A stretch of 64,000 nucleotides of DNA from Dermatophagoides farinae (taxonomy: Eukaryota; Arthropoda; Arachnida; Sarcoptiformes; Pyroglyphidae): contig NC_134682.1 of assembly GCF_024713945.1 (NCBI RefSeq), forward strand, positions 2,852,001-2,916,000, written 5' to 3'. The notes under the pieces are model-generated. The model was not told the DNA's origin, did not search any database, and saw only the letters and a list, made by a program, of their open reading frames with translations. Below are positions 1 through 13,341 of the stretch, one piece after another (within the stretch, counting starts at the first letter, position 1; each line of letters starts with the position of its first letter). The position numbers and the translations under genes were made by a program.

Positions 1-493
1 TATGTCGGAAGTAAGTCATCTAATTAGTGATTAAATTCTGAATTGAAATATAATTTTTTTTCTTCGTGAAAATTTACCCAATAGGAACAGTTTCTGTTAT
101 TACGGTTGATGGTCGTCAAATTGTCGTATGTATCATTCTTTTTTTTCGGATTTATTGACCAATTTTTATATTTTTAAAACTGTTACAGGGTACATTAAAA
201 GGATTTGATCAGACAATTAATATAATCATGGAAGAATGTCATGAACGTGTCTACAGTGTTTCGGCTGGCGTTGAACAAGTTTTTCTTGGACTCTACATTA
301 TTCGTGGTGATAATGTGTATGTTACTTTTATATATAGAATTTATTCCTTTCTTCAAATAAAATTCTAATTATGATTTTTATTTTTTTTGATTATGAATTC
401 AGGGCTGTCGTTGGTGAAATCGATGAAGAGTTGGACAAAAAAGTCAACTATTTAATAATACGAGCCGAACCATTAAATCCTGTTGTACATTAA
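1..493 (+). CDS. LSM8: LSm8, U6 snRNA-associated Sm-like protein (3' part)
   Basis: LSm8 is the subunit that distinguishes the nuclear LSm2-8 ring, which binds the 3' U-tail of U6 snRNA. The window opens in the last 10 bases of an exon. I place exons at 1-10, 85-125, 189-316 and 403-493; the introns are 74, 63 and 86 bp with GT/AG ends and phases that agree. The joined reading gives the Sm1 strands (VSVITVDGRQIVGTLKGFD), then NIIMEECHERV, then the Sm2 motif GLYIIRGDNV and the C-terminal IRAEPLNPVVH, which closely matches animal LSm8. Only about 7 N-terminal residues lie upstream of the window. Identification is secure; the first exon is outside view. Confidence 0.93.
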
Positions 494-749
494 CTGCAAT
501 GTGTTTTTTTTATTGAATGATTGATATTCGACATTTATTTTTAATTCTATATAAAGCTCGTAACTTTGTATTGAAAAATTGTCAATCATGTGTAAATATA
601 AGTATATACCGACAATAGAGAATAATAAAGAATTTTACAATTTTAATAAATTGCGATACTTCATCTTTGAATTTCTCACCACATATGTTTCTGATTGTAA
701 TTCGAAACTAAATTGTTTTTCATTCATAAATTTGAATGATTTTTTAAAA

Positions 750-1307
750 ATGATTCACTTAAAAAGGATAATATCTGTATCATTGTATCCGTTGCAAATA
801 ATACGACAACGAACAGCTTTGACTACTAATCTATTGATATCGAATGGTCATCATCGAAGACTTCAATCAACTAAAACCGAAAATAACAATGTTGAAGATG
901 ATAGCAAACCAATTCAATATACAAAAAGTAAAGCTTTCCGTTACAAAGCATATGAAAATTTTAGAGGTAAAAATAAAATTATTATAACGTAGAAAATTTT
1001 GATTTTGATATTTTTCATCTATATAACAGAAATAGAAAATGAAGAATCCACTGTACCACCATACAATAATATTGCCATAAAATTATCATTCGCTATATTT
1101 TTAATCTATTTTCTTGCATTACGTGAACCAAACGATATCGATGATCTATTATCAAGAGACTTGTTTGAAATTGTTCCTGAATTAGAGATACCAATGCTTG
1201 AAGCCGATATGAAACGATTAGAACAACAAGGAATCAATGTGGATGATTTGAAACAAAAATTAAATGAATTAAAACGTTTAGAAAAGGAAAAAGAAAAGCA
1301 ATCATAG
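750..1307 (+). CDS. UQCC4: UQCC4/CCSMST1-like mitochondrial complex III assembly factor
   Basis: Two exons, 750-966 and 1030-1307, separated by a 63-bp GT/AG intron, give 164 residues. The upstream in-frame ATG at 579 is less likely, because the ATG at 750 begins a basic, acid-poor stretch typical of a mitochondrial presequence. The family hallmark is visible after it: a short KPIQYTKSKA segment resembling the PI-F-SSKA motif of CCSMST1, then one membrane segment (about residues 88-104, LSFAIFLIYFLAL), then REPNDIDD and a charged, helical C-terminus rich in K/E/L. Known members sit in the mitochondrial inner membrane and help assemble ubiquinol-cytochrome c reductase; that function is by family. 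The mite protein is longer at the C-terminus than the human one. The gene lies about 260 bp downstream of LSM8 on the same strand. Confidence 0.72.
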
Positions 1308-1822
1308 AAAATTTACGAAGCTAATTTCAAGTTATTACAATTTATGCCTAATCATTAAAGATATACTTTGTATCCATTGCCATGTCAATAATAAACTTGT
1401 TTACTAATTTAATTCTGTCAATATGGAAGATTGATTTAATAATCATTTTCATATGATCAAAGAGGGTATCGAAAAAAAATTGTATTTATTTTGAATGCAA
1501 TAAATGTAAAAAAAGAGTTAAACTGGCCTTGATTAATAATCAGTTAACGGTGAAATGAAAACTTTGAATGACATCATAGCCAAATAAAGATGACATCAAT
1601 ACAATTTGTTGATTGATAAACATCTTATTTTAAACATAGATGAAGCAATGAAATTTGCATAAAAAATTCAGATTCCTTTGAATGCAAAAAAAAAAATATG
1701 AAATTGATAGTGTCGAAAAAAAACGGCAATCACACTGAAATTTTATGAACAGTATAGTTATTGATTAGGATTCAGTGTGGTTGATAAAATGCATATCATT
1801 TTAATTTGAAGACAAAATAAAC
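1308..1822. other. Intergenic spacer, LSm8/UQCC4 to ABCG
   Basis: AT-rich spacer of about 515 bp holding the presumed 3' UTR of the preceding gene and the promoter of the ABC transporter. I see no conserved ORF, RNA gene or repeat family. An AATAAA-like signal lies near 1389. Confidence 0.6.
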
Positions 1823-4800
1823 ATGATGATGTCTTGTGATTATAACACATTGAATATATCGATTGCTTGGCGTAATCTTAGCTACGAAGTCAAAGATTTA
1901 TTTCGTAACCGGAAATTAATTCTTCGACAATTAAATGGCCATCTTAATTATCAAAGTTTGAATGGATTCTTGGGCCCAAGTGGTGCCGGTAAAACAACTC
2001 TATTAAATTGCCTAAATGGAACGTTAAGATCCGGTATTACATTGGATTCAGAAATTTATCTCAACAGAAAAGAGCAACAAACACCTGTGATTCGAATGAT
2101 TGAGCAACATGTTCATGAAACTATTCTTGGCCAGTTGACAATACGACAAGTTTTATATTATGCATTTCGATTCAAAAATGGTCGTGAAAATTTGTCTCAA
2201 ATCGATCAACACATTAACAAAGTTATAAATGAACTTTTATTGGACAAAAACATTTTGGACAATAAGTTCGAACAATGTTCAGGAGGCGAACAAAAACGTG
2301 TAGGTATCGCCCAAGAACTCATGTCTTTGCAACAACCAAGTTTTTTGTTCATAGACGAACCGACAACCGGTCTAGATAGTAATTCGGCTTTATTGGTCAT
2401 GCAATGTCTTCGAAGATTAGTTGACCACAACGATCGTCTTACCATTTTGGTGTCAATCCATGCACCGAATTCAGAAATGTTGAATCTGTTTGATAAACTT
2501 TATATTCTATCTAAAAATGGTGTCTGCATATATTCAGATGAACCGAAAAATTTGTCAATTTCTTTGGAAACAAATTGCAATAGTGAATTGAGCGAAGAAA
2601 AACCAGCAATTGAAGAATATCTTAAAAGTCGCATGCCATGGTAAGTTTTATAAAATAATAAGTAAATTTATTTCAATCAATCATATACCTGATACATAAT
2701 TCTATAGAATTTGAAAATGAAACTTGTTCGTAAATTGGCAGATACAGTAGTTCATGATGAACAAATAAGAGCACCAATATCTCAAATCAATGGACAATTA
2801 AGATTTTTAGATCGAGGAATTCAAAGAAATCGTAAAGCTTTCAGTATGGGTGATTTATTTCTTCAATTATATAGAATGTTTGACATTCTGTTGATAATTG
2901 AATATCGAAAGTTAATCATACAGATTATTTTATTGGCATTATTATCAGTAATATTGAAATCTGCATTCAATCCACAGATGGTTACACCCGAAACTTGTAT
3001 GCCAATCAATGTTTATGATAATGAATCCTATACAAAATGTGTGGATAAATTGAATGACGAAGATTACAACGCACAGTACAAAGCATTCATGGGACATTGT
3101 ACCTTGGATTTTGCTTTGATTCTGATCATTGTGAACATTATATCATTTATGAAAATTTTCAAAGTTTTTTGCAATGAACATCGTAATCGTAAGTAAATTC
3201 TAACCATTCTAAACATCTTCCATAACGATTAATATTTTGTGCTCAAAGAATGGTACAGTTTAGGAACATTTTATATCTCATTTTCAATCGTTCATTTCAT
3301 CGAATTATGTTTCATTTCATCATATATTGTCGTACTATTATATTTTCTAATCGATCATTCCTATGTTGATGGACATCAAATGAATTGGCTACGTCTTGGA
3401 AACATGATCTATTTTCGATGGATGTATGATCTTTACTTGCAAAGTTTGGCGCTATTAGTATGCTTGATATTTTCGAATTATTTGGAAATAGCAATAGTTG
3501 CCGGAGGATTTATTGTACAAACCATTCATTTGTTAAGCGGTTCACTTTATAATCTGGAACAAATGCAAAATCCAACACTAAAATTGTTAGCCAATATTAT
3601 AAATTCAAAAGTACCCGTCAACGGTTGGCTATATTCATTTTATGTTTTGGATCGCTGTGATTTAGAAAAAGAAATTTCTTATATCATGGTCGATTATGGT
3701 ATCGATACGAATACAGTCTATAGTGATGTTATCAAAATATTTATTAATATTGGGATAATTCGAATTGTGACAGTTGTTTTGATGTTTTTTCGATTTTCAG
3801 CTGATTTATCAACTAAAAAATTTTCACAATCCAAAAATGATCAATTGAAATTGATAAATTTCGATGCAGAAATCGATACTAATTCAGAATATGTTAATAG
3901 TATCGATACAAAACTCGAAATAGAAATAACTCGAAACAAAGAAGATAAAGAACTTGATTTTGAGAAATTTACACGTGGAAAAATTATGATAGCATGGCGT
4001 TCTGTCACATTGTTTGCCACAACTTCAATATATGAAATACGTTCGGTTAAAGATATTAAGCCTGATTCTAAGCTAATATTGAGGAATTTGAATGGTCAAT
4101 TCAGATTCGGAACATTGAATGCATTGATGGGACCTTCCGGTGCAGGCAAGACATCATTATTGAAGGTGTTGAATGGTCAAATGAAGACAAGATTAAGCCA
4201 AGAAAGTGAATTTTTTCTGACAAAATATTGTCCAACTCGCGTATGTTATTTAACACAGGAAGTATCTGGACATTTGATGCCAGGTTTAACAGCTCTACAA
4301 AGTTTGATCTATGCATCTAGATTGAAAAATGCTTTTGAAGAATCATCAATAAATCATGAAAGTATAGCCAGAAATTTATTGAATGAATTAGGTATGGCTG
4401 ATTCTGCTGACAATTATGTTCACAAATGTTCAGGTGGAGAAAGAAAAAGATTAGCTCTTGGTTTAGAATTGACCAGTCTTCGAATGCCGAATCTTATTTG
4501 TATCGATGAACCAACCAGCGGATTGGATAGCAATTCGGCCGAAGTTGTAATTGCTTGTTTACATCGTTTGGCACAGCTACACAATCTAACCATAATAGCA
4601 AGTGTTCATCAACCAAACGTTAAAGTTTTGATGATGTTTGATCAGCTATATGTATTGGCTAAAGGAGGTGTTTGTGTGTATTCAGAAAAACCGACAAACA
4701 TTCGAAAATATCTCTCGAGAATATCGACAAATGGAATGATGAAAAATGATATATTTCCAGTTGAAAAATTAATTAAATATTCTTGTTTGGATCATTCAAA

Positions 4801-5981
4801 TTCGTTTGTTCAAAAATTGGTCAATAACGCTAATGAAATAATTTTGAAAGAAAATCCAAATGAAGATACAATATTTGTCATGGATGGTATACCAACGAAT
4901 AGGAATTATTTTTCATTACGACATTCTTTCATTTTGATTTGCCGATATTTGAACTATTTTAAAGGTTATCAATGGATTCCATTTACAATATTGTCAATTC
5001 TATTGATTTATCAAGCCAAGAATCTTGGATCAATGTTCAATGCAAAAATTGCCCAATCAAGTGGATGTGTAGATTGGGATGATGATTATAATAATACATG
5101 CACTAATGAAGAAAGGAATAAAGAATTGCTTGATTTGAAACTCAATTTTGTTCGCAATTATGCCATACTGTTTAGTGTAACTTTATTACTATTAATCCAG
5201 ACATCATTTTTTTTCTATTATGATATTCGATTTTTCTGGAATGAACATCGTAATGGTAAGCAATAAATGTGTATATGTTTATCATAATTGGATAATATAT
5301 TATTGATGATTTTATTTTTATACCAAAGGTTGGTACAGTGCCGGTGTATTCTATTTAACACGAATCATGATCGAATGGATACAGATTTTGGTCGTATCGG
5401 CTATTTTCGATTATATAATCGATATTTATGAACCAATTAAATCGGGAATGTATTTTTGGCAATGGTTTTTTCATTTTATGGCAATCATTTCAATACAAGG
5501 TGCTGGATATCTAGTAGCCACTATGACCAATGATGATCCAATTACAATGGCCATTTTATTGGTTGGTATTGGAATATCGAATGCACTATTGTCCAATGGC
5601 GGTACACCAATACGACAATTACATTATTTCTATCAATTTTTATCCAATTTTTCACCATTAAGATTTGCAATCGAAGCAATTATGGTTAGATTATATGGAT
5701 TTGGCCGTTGTTTTCCAAGACAAACACCAGCAATATTATATAAATTACGTATCGATAATGATGAATATTTTTATCATTGCATCATAATGATAATCATAAA
5801 TGTTTTATTATATCATTCATTGGCATTCATAGCAATAATAATTAAATCGAATCCATTTGATCGACGAAGACGACGTGCAGAAAAAATTCTTGAACATCAT
5901 GAAAAACTTGAACAAATTAATGTTGCTATACCTGGACTTGGTTGTCATCATGAATTTATAATCAAACGAATTGAAATTTAA
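1823..5981 (+). CDS. Full-size ABCG-type ABC transporter, with a frame problem at intron 1
   Basis: Four exons are visible: 1823-2640, 2708-3188, 3249-5255 and 5329-5981 (introns of 67, 60 and 73 bp). The order is NBD1 - TMD1 - NBD2 - TMD2, about 1,319 residues, twice the usual animal ABCG half-transporter. NBD1 has Walker A GPSGAGKT (residues 51-58), signature CSGGEQKR (152-159), Walker B FLFIDEP (174-180) and the switch histidine in SIHAP (213). NBD2 has GPSGAGKT, CSGGERKR, LICIDEPTSGLD and SVHQP. Each TMD carries the ABCG motif EHRN-(G/Q)-WYS, interrupted by an intron at the same place in both halves. Exon 3 runs unbroken from TMD1 through a linker of roughly 70 residues into NBD2, so the two halves are truly fused. 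Introns 2 and 3 join in frame. Intron 1 does not: the only good donor (2641) and acceptor (ending 2707) leave the reading one base off. A sequencing or assembly indel, an unusual splice, or a decayed first half could explain this. Substrate unknown; ABCG proteins move lipids and xenobiotics. Confidence 0.85.
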
Positions 5982-6939
5982 ATAATGATGAAAAAAATAT
6001 GAATTATTAATCAACCAATCATCATCAATATTTTATTGATTATTGTTAATCAAATGGGTATTATTAATAATATAGTAATAAAAAGTGAAAACAAAAAAAA
6101 ATAATAATAAAGCGCTCAAATTTTTTTTTTGTATTTGGGTGTGTGGGTGTGCGTGTGTGGATGTGGTAAAGAAAAATTTTTTTTTTTAACACTACAATAA
6201 TAAATCAATAATTATAAATAATAAAAAAAAAATTCGAGGATTAAAATCAACAACAATTTCATTATAGGTTGATTTTGTTGATATAGAAAGTCAACACACA
6301 TATAAAAAAGATGATTTTTTTTTTGGATGGGAGATGAGTTTGTTTTGGATATTTTGATTTCCATCCAAAATCTGACCATTCATCTGATTTTTATTGGTTC
6401 GATTCATTGAAAGAGAGCGTAAATATATACTTTATGGACAATTCCTTCTTTTTTTTTTGGTTTTTTCAAAATGAAATGAATATTTTCTTGCCTAATAATA
6501 ATTTGATTTTTTTTCAACACAGATCATCAATAAGCTATAATCGATACCTATATTCACCAACAGAACACAAACAAACACGATATACAGACAATAACAACAA
6601 ATAAAGAGACGAGATGTCTCAAAAAATAGACCAAATGTGACCGAGATAATAAGTAGAGTCCCAGTTATTGTGTTTCAGCAACAAGTTTTCGAACAAAAAA
6701 AATCTTTGACTACCAAACAAAAATTTGATGGTGATGATGATGAGAAGGAATTTTTTTTCTTCTTCATCGATCCATATTTTCGAAAAAAATGAAAATTGCA
6801 TTGAAAAATTCTGGAAATGTAAATTTCTGGACATTCAGTTTCTTTGATTCCTTTTCTCTCTTTGTCATCATCATCATCATCATCATCATTCACCACAATC
6901 ACCATCCTTCTTATATTCCTGTTTTTTTTCTCAAGCAAA
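5982..6939. other. Convergent intergenic region
   Basis: About 960 bp between the 3' ends of the ABCG and LENG8 genes, which converge here. It is low-complexity A/T sequence with a G/T-rich stretch near 6138-6165 and a CAT repeat near 6866-6890. The short ORFs are products of these repeats and I do not call genes in them. Confidence 0.6.
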
Positions 6940-9790
6940 TTATTGACGCTGTTGCTGTAGCAATGATGTTTGCGATGCTTTACAATCAATTATCCTATCA
7001 CCAATATCAGCTACTTTTTTAGCCATTGTAATAGTATTGTCCGTCTGTTGTTCAACATATTTAACATCAAATTGTGATAAAAATTCTGAAAGATTGTTAT
7101 CATTATTAAACGATAATTCTTTACGCAAAAAAGACAATGGAATTGTCGGTCGATATCTAAATAAGGAAATAAATCGAAAAAAAACAAATTGAAAAGTGAT
7201 TGATTGTTCGAGAAATAAAAAAAAAATATTATAAAACGCATTAAGACTGCCAAGCGGCTCATATAAAAACAATAAAATAATACATACGACTTGATGATAG
7301 TCATTAATGCTAATTTACGCTCTCTTTCAATGAACCAATCCATCAGATAGCCAGACATTTTTGGTGCCCGATCATATAATCGAAATAATTGATGATAAAA
7401 TTTAAGTGACCATGCATTACGTACACGCAATGCATGTGATATTACCTCATCTTGTTTATCATATTGATCAAGTTCATGTAGAATATTTTGAAGATCTAAT
7501 CATCATTAACAATAATATGATAATAAAAAAATTTAAAATTACAAATAACAATGTACCAGATATACTTACCACTTTCATTTTTCGAATAGATATAATATAG
7601 AATCAAATAGCCAATGAATTCACAACGATTTGGAGAATCGCCAACATTTTCTTTTTCTTTATACAAAACTTTTAATTGACTTTGACATTGATTGAATTCA
7701 CCGTGATCACCCTGTTTTGATATGAAAAAAAAATTAAAAAATAAAGTTTTTATTATCAAATCTTACCTTTTCCAATGCAATACGTGCATGTGTTTCATAT
7801 ACATCAACAGTGAAATTATTCCTAATACATTGTACAGTAATATCTTGGCGTATAGATTTCAGTTGATCACAAACATAATTATAATCCTGACCAGTACGCC
7901 ATTTAACTTTGACCATTTGTAATGACTTACGTAACACTTCTAATGGCCTTACGGTCGATGGATCAGGTGCTTGTGTTAACCTTAGATATTGTTTCTCAAG
8001 ATTATCATTTGTACCAACAATCGGTTCAATTGTCGATAAATCAAATTCACCATAACCATCATAATCAATTTGAAAAGATGTGGATGATGAACGTTGATTA
8101 TTATTATTAAACCTAATAACTTCACGATTATTCGACTTTTTAAATGAATTCATTTTGATTGATGGTTGAGCATTGATTGAATCTTCAAATCTAGCTTTTC
8201 GTTTGGCAACTTTTTCTTGGCTAAATACATCTGTCGATGTTGATTTAGTGGAAATATTTTCATCATCACCATTATCATTATCAAAGTCATCATCGTCATC
8301 ATCATCATCATCATCAAAATCATTCCAGAATGGTGATTTCTTTTTTCCTTTGTTATTCTGTTGTCGACGATTTTTTCGTTTCCTTCCCCGCTTATTATTC
8401 TTGCCACCACCACTATTCATTGATTCAATAAGTGGAATAAAATCATTATCATTATCCTTATCACTATAGAAAATGAAAAATGTATTTTTAAAAAAAAATG
8501 AATTTTAAAAATAATATATAAAATGTACTTACTTTTTATTACTCTTATTTTTATTATTTTTTCTATCATTTTTCAATTTTTTACTGCCAGATGATTTTGT
8601 CGAAACACTACGATCAACAATGAATGATGAATGACGCTTACCCCCAGAACCATTATAAAATCTATCATCCCCATTACTACTGCTATTCGATGATGATGAT
8701 GACGATGGACTTTTTTCCGGGCTAGAAAAATATCCTTTATATTTATACGAATCGCCTGCCGTCGTCGATGTTTTTGATTGATGATTTTTATTATTAGCAG
8801 TCAATTTATTTTTGTTACCGTCACCCGATTGATTCAACAGTGGTAATGGTTCCTTTTTCCAATCTTTCGTATAAAGAGTACCATTTTTCAATGCCAATGT
8901 TAACTTGCCTTTCAAGATTATTTCGATACGATCTTTATCCAGATCATTGTTCGATAAAGCGAATGCTCGATTAACATAATCTTGTAAATCTGGTGGAAAA
9001 TTATTAGTCGATGACTTTAAATCTGTTGATTTTTGTGATGATGATGATGATCTGGTTGAAGATTCTAATAAACCTAAATTACGTGATTTTTCTCCTTCAT
9101 TACTATTTTTATTATCTGACATCATATTGTTATTATGCTGATTATGATTTTTCGTACCAAAACTAAACCCTGACGATGATGAATGCTGAATTTGTTTTTG
9201 TTGTTGTTGTTGATGATTCTGATTTGTTTGGTTTTGTAATTTGAACCTGATGAAATTATTATTATCATTATTATTACTCATATTAGTGTTACTATTTGAT
9301 GATGATGACTTTGAAGGTGATGAATAAGAACTATTATTATTTATTAATGGCGCTGCATGTAAAGGTGTTGTAGATGGTGTAGTAGGAAGGGATGGTGGTG
9401 GCGGTGGTGGTGTTGGCGCTTGCTGAGTCATCATCAGCTGATGATGATGACTCATCATTGTATTAACATGTGCAGGTCCAGCTTGATGAGGAACGCTAGC
9501 CGTTGCAGTTCCATATGAATAATTTTGCCAAGATTGTGGCTGTGAATAAGTGGATGTTGCTTCCTGTGGCTTATATGTTCCATGTTGATTCCAATAAGAT
9601 GGTGTACTATGAAAAATATTCGAAAATTTATTCAAGTTTTCAAAGATCAATCAACTTACTTGTAAACATTTGACCAACCATAATAGGCTTGTTGAAGCTG
9701 TTGATAAGCAGGTGATTGTGATGCAATAGTAGCGACGCCATTTACTTTGGCCAAAGATTCTCGGGCCTTAACCCAAGCTTCGGGTTCCAT
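6940..9790 (-). CDS. LENG8: LENG8 homologue, SAC3/GANP-domain mRNA-export family protein
   Basis: Six exons on the minus strand (9790-9660, 9606-8533, 8463-7767, 7711-7570, 7495-7288, 7156-6940) join in frame to 822 residues, close to human LENG8 (about 800). Introns are 53-131 bp with GTAAGT/GTATGT donors. The N-terminus [18 protein letters not shown] is followed by a tyrosine-rich segment and a long low-complexity part with N, Q, S, H and P runs. A basic and acidic stretch follows ([10 protein letters not shown], then an Asp run). The C-terminal third is the SAC3/GANP/eIF3-PCI-like domain: [54 protein letters not shown]8 and its yeast relative Thp3 take part in nuclear mRNA processing and export; that role is inferred from the family. 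The ATG is chosen because it gives the conserved WVKARESL start. Confidence 0.9.
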
Positions 9791-11318
9791 TATTATATAT
9801 ATAAAAGTGTATTTTGTGTTTAAATTCTAGTTTGTGTTCGTCAGTATGTGTGTGTGTGTGTATGTGTGAATTTATGTGTATCTGTGTTTTGCAATTCCAA
9901 TTCGATGGACAATAAATATAAAATGTTTTCTCAAGGAATAAAATACTTTACTTGATTTCTATCATCAATAATCGAATATTTGATGCAAATATTGAAACTG
10001 TATACAATCAATGGTTGAAAAATTAAATATGCAAGTGCACAACAAATAAATCTATGGAAAATAAACAAAATGGCAAAATTAAAATTTTTAGAATTTCACA
10101 TTTAATTAAATTACCTTGAAACGTGAGACGCGAAATAAACAAGCAGAAAAAAAAATCAATCGATGATATTAGAGCTAATTATTCAATATAATAAGACAAT
10201 AATTTTAGAATTTTCATTATACTTGAATTTAATTTAGATCAAATCATATGTTGGGAATTTGATAGTGATCGAAACAAAACAAAACAAAAAACAAATTTCA
10301 ATGACAACAAAACAAAACAGTGAAAGAATTTTCTATTGCTCATTCATGCTGTACATAGACAACGTTACATGTTACGATGATCATCGTCCACGTTTGCATC
10401 TCTCATTTTATGATGATGTGATGTGATGATTATAATATTTTTTTTTTTTTGGATTTTATTTCTTCTTAGTGATGAAGGCAATCCTGTTAGAATTGATTGA
10501 TTTGAAATCAATCAAAACAACAAGTGTATACAAACAAATAAATATGTTGACGTCGACAATGATTGTGATCGATAGTGATGACATCAATCGATAAATTTAT
10601 TAAATATATTAATCAAACAATTTTGTTTTTTTTTCAACCACTTGTAGAACGTTTCGAATAATTATTTTTTTTTTTTTTTAATATTTAAAACAATTTGTTT
10701 CATTCAATTCGAATCATTTTGGGTCAAATTCTATGTTCATTTATTTTCATTTCATGAATAATTATTCTCTTTATTATTTTAATGACGATGTTGTTCTACA
10801 ATATTTGTGTCAATATTTTCTACATGAATCATGTTATTGTTGAACATATCAAAATAATCATACGATTCGTAATGAATTTTTTACAAACATTTTTTCATCA
10901 ATCATCTAGAAATCGTCATCAACAAAGTTTTCTATTTCAATCAACATCAAATAATCGTAATAATCGTCTCAAGTGGAAATAATAATTTTTTTAAAAAAAA
11001 ATTTTGAATTAAAAATCAACCCCACCCGGTAATATTTCAACGAAAACTAGATCATAACAATTTTTTCACAGGTAAGTTTCCGGTATTTTTGTATGTGTGT
11101 GTGTGTGTGTGTGAGTGTGTGACACCTGTTGTTATTGGCTGTTTATTTCTATATATCTCACATTCATTGCTTGCTTGAACATGAACATTCCAAATGTTCT
11201 TCCATCATTCATTGTTATTGCATAGGAATTTTTCTCTTTTATTTCATCACCAATTGAAAATTCTGATTCTGATGATGATAGTGATGAGATCTAAATATGT
11301 CACACATCACAACCACCT

Positions 11319-11319
<1 letters not shown>

Positions 11320-11355
<36 letters not shown>
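11320..11355. repeat. (GAT)n microsatellite
   Basis: About twelve uninterrupted GAT units. Similar GAT/CAT runs occur through the host genes, for example as Asp-rich tracts in LENG8. Confidence 0.9.
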
Positions 11356-13301
11356 CGACATAAACAATCAAATAAAAATCTAACCCATTATTCTTGTCAT
11401 TGTTGTAAAAAAAGAATTTTTTTTTCTGTTTGTCATTGCAATTGTAATTGGTTGCATCATAGATTGGAAACCACATTTGAATTGTAAAGAATTTCGAAAA
11501 GAATCATGAATGTATGACGTCGTCATCGTCGTCGTCGTCAATGATGACAACGACATTTTTTGATCAAAAATGCAATATGCAATGACTGTCTTTTCTTCTG
11601 CGTGTGTGTGTGTGTGTGTGTTCGAAAAAAAAATGAATCAAATTGAAAAAACAATGGAATATTTTTTCCTTTGTATCGATAAGTGATGTGTGTGTGTGTG
11701 TGTTTGTGTTTGACCTTCGAAAAATTGAACAACACAATTGAGATGATTTTTTTTGTTTTTCATTGCCAAACAAAAAAATAAATGAATCGAATCAAATTGA
11801 ATAAAGTTGTGAACGAATGGGGGGATGGATATAGTTTTATTATTCAGATTACATGATGAATAAATGAATGAATGAATGAATAATTAATATTTGTCAAAAT
11901 TAACAAATTTTCTCTATTTTTGATCAAATTTAATTGTTCAAACCATGGGTGAAAAGGGTAGTATAGTAGTTGTGTTTTACACATTCAAAATATTAACTTA
12001 AAATCAAGCTTGGTTATTTGTTTTTTTTTTATTTAATTTTCAATTGGAATTTCACTACATATGTATGACATTGTGTATAATATCCTACGCAGATACTCGT
12101 AAAAAGTTATGATCATTGAAACTTGTTGTTCTTGTTGTTGTTGTTCAAGATCATTTTTTTCGGATGCTTCGTTTGTAAATTTTGATTGCATCAAAATAAT
12201 AATAATAATAAGAAAATGATGATGATGATGTGTGAACATTGCATTTCACTCTTTCCCTCTCATTGTATTTTTGTTCATTCTATTCATTGGATCGAGAGAA
12301 AAAAAAAGTAGTGTTTATATCGAAAATTATTCATTTCATTCTCAAATTATCATATATCGAGAGAAAAAAAAAAATCAGTCACATGTTCATGTATATAAAC
12401 ACGGAAAAACAATCCCATATATATAACATATCGATAGTCAATATACATATTGATTTATTATCGGATCAAGGTTTGTCCTCATTTTTTTTTTATTCCAATC
12501 TTTTTGTGATTATAATTCTGAATAAATTTCTTAATCAATGACTCATCGTTTCGATTGGATTTTTATGAAGAATTTTTTTTGTTATATAAGAAATATAAGA
12601 AATTATTATTTATAATCATCACTAATTAAAGTGTAAAAGTATTTTTTTTTTTGCCTATACATTACGACTAAATGGCGTCATCATCTTGATTCAGTCATTG
12701 TCGGTGTCCTCGATTAAGGTTAGATATACAATATATACAAGTATATATTATGATTATTGCTACTGCTACTCCCACACAAACACACACACACGCACACACT
12801 ACACCTACAAAGCAGAGATAATTATTGCTATGCTGCTACTGTTGAAAGAAGACGCTATGCGGGTGTGTATTAGAATCCAAATTCTAAATAAACAATTCTT
12901 GTTTAGGTTTTAGGTACAACCAACCAATGATAATGGTATTTTTTTTTTGGTGAAAAACAAACTAAAAAAAAATGCCAACCATGATCATCATCATAATCTA
13001 TTAACCTTCTTATATATTGAGCAAGAGAAAAAAAATTCAACCAATCAATCAATCAATCAATTATCAACCGAAAAAAGCTTATTGTGGTAAAAGCTGAAAA
13101 AAATTTCTTTTATTTGTAGTTAGTGGTGGTGTTGACTTTGTTTGTTACTTTTGTTAGTTGCCTATTAGTTTCATCATCATCATCATTCAATTTTAATCCT
13201 TACAATAATTATTCATTTTTTTTCTATTCATTTAATCGTTTTTTCTCTACAGAGTAGACGACATTTTCCTCTGTTTGCTGATTCGTCCTTTTTCCAGTAT
13301 C

Positions 13302-13341
13302 TTCCAGAAGTTCTATTAAGTTCATTCTTCGAGAATAATTC
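13302..13341 (+). promoter_or_regulatory. Candidate heat-shock element pair upstream of the BAG gene
   Basis: Two TTCnnGAA dimers (13302-13309 and 13328-13335), each followed after a short gap by a further TTC unit, lie about 500 bp before the BAG-domain start codon. BAG3/Starvin genes are heat-inducible through HSF1 in other animals. The spacing of the third units is imperfect, and the site may fall inside the 5' UTR rather than the promoter. Confidence 0.35.

Noticed and set aside
6619-7022. Overlapping small ORFs near the LENG8 3' end
   Set aside because: They are produced by CAT/GAT repeats and T-runs, and they overlap the spliced LENG8 last exon.
8173-8469. Plus-strand ORF with a poly-Ser run opposite LENG8
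   Set aside because: It is the antisense reading of the Asp-rich tract of LENG8 and has no motif of its own.
10782-12913. Several 60-100-residue ORFs in the 4-kb spacer
   Set aside because: Low-complexity translations of CA/GT, CAT and A/T repeats; no splice partner or domain.
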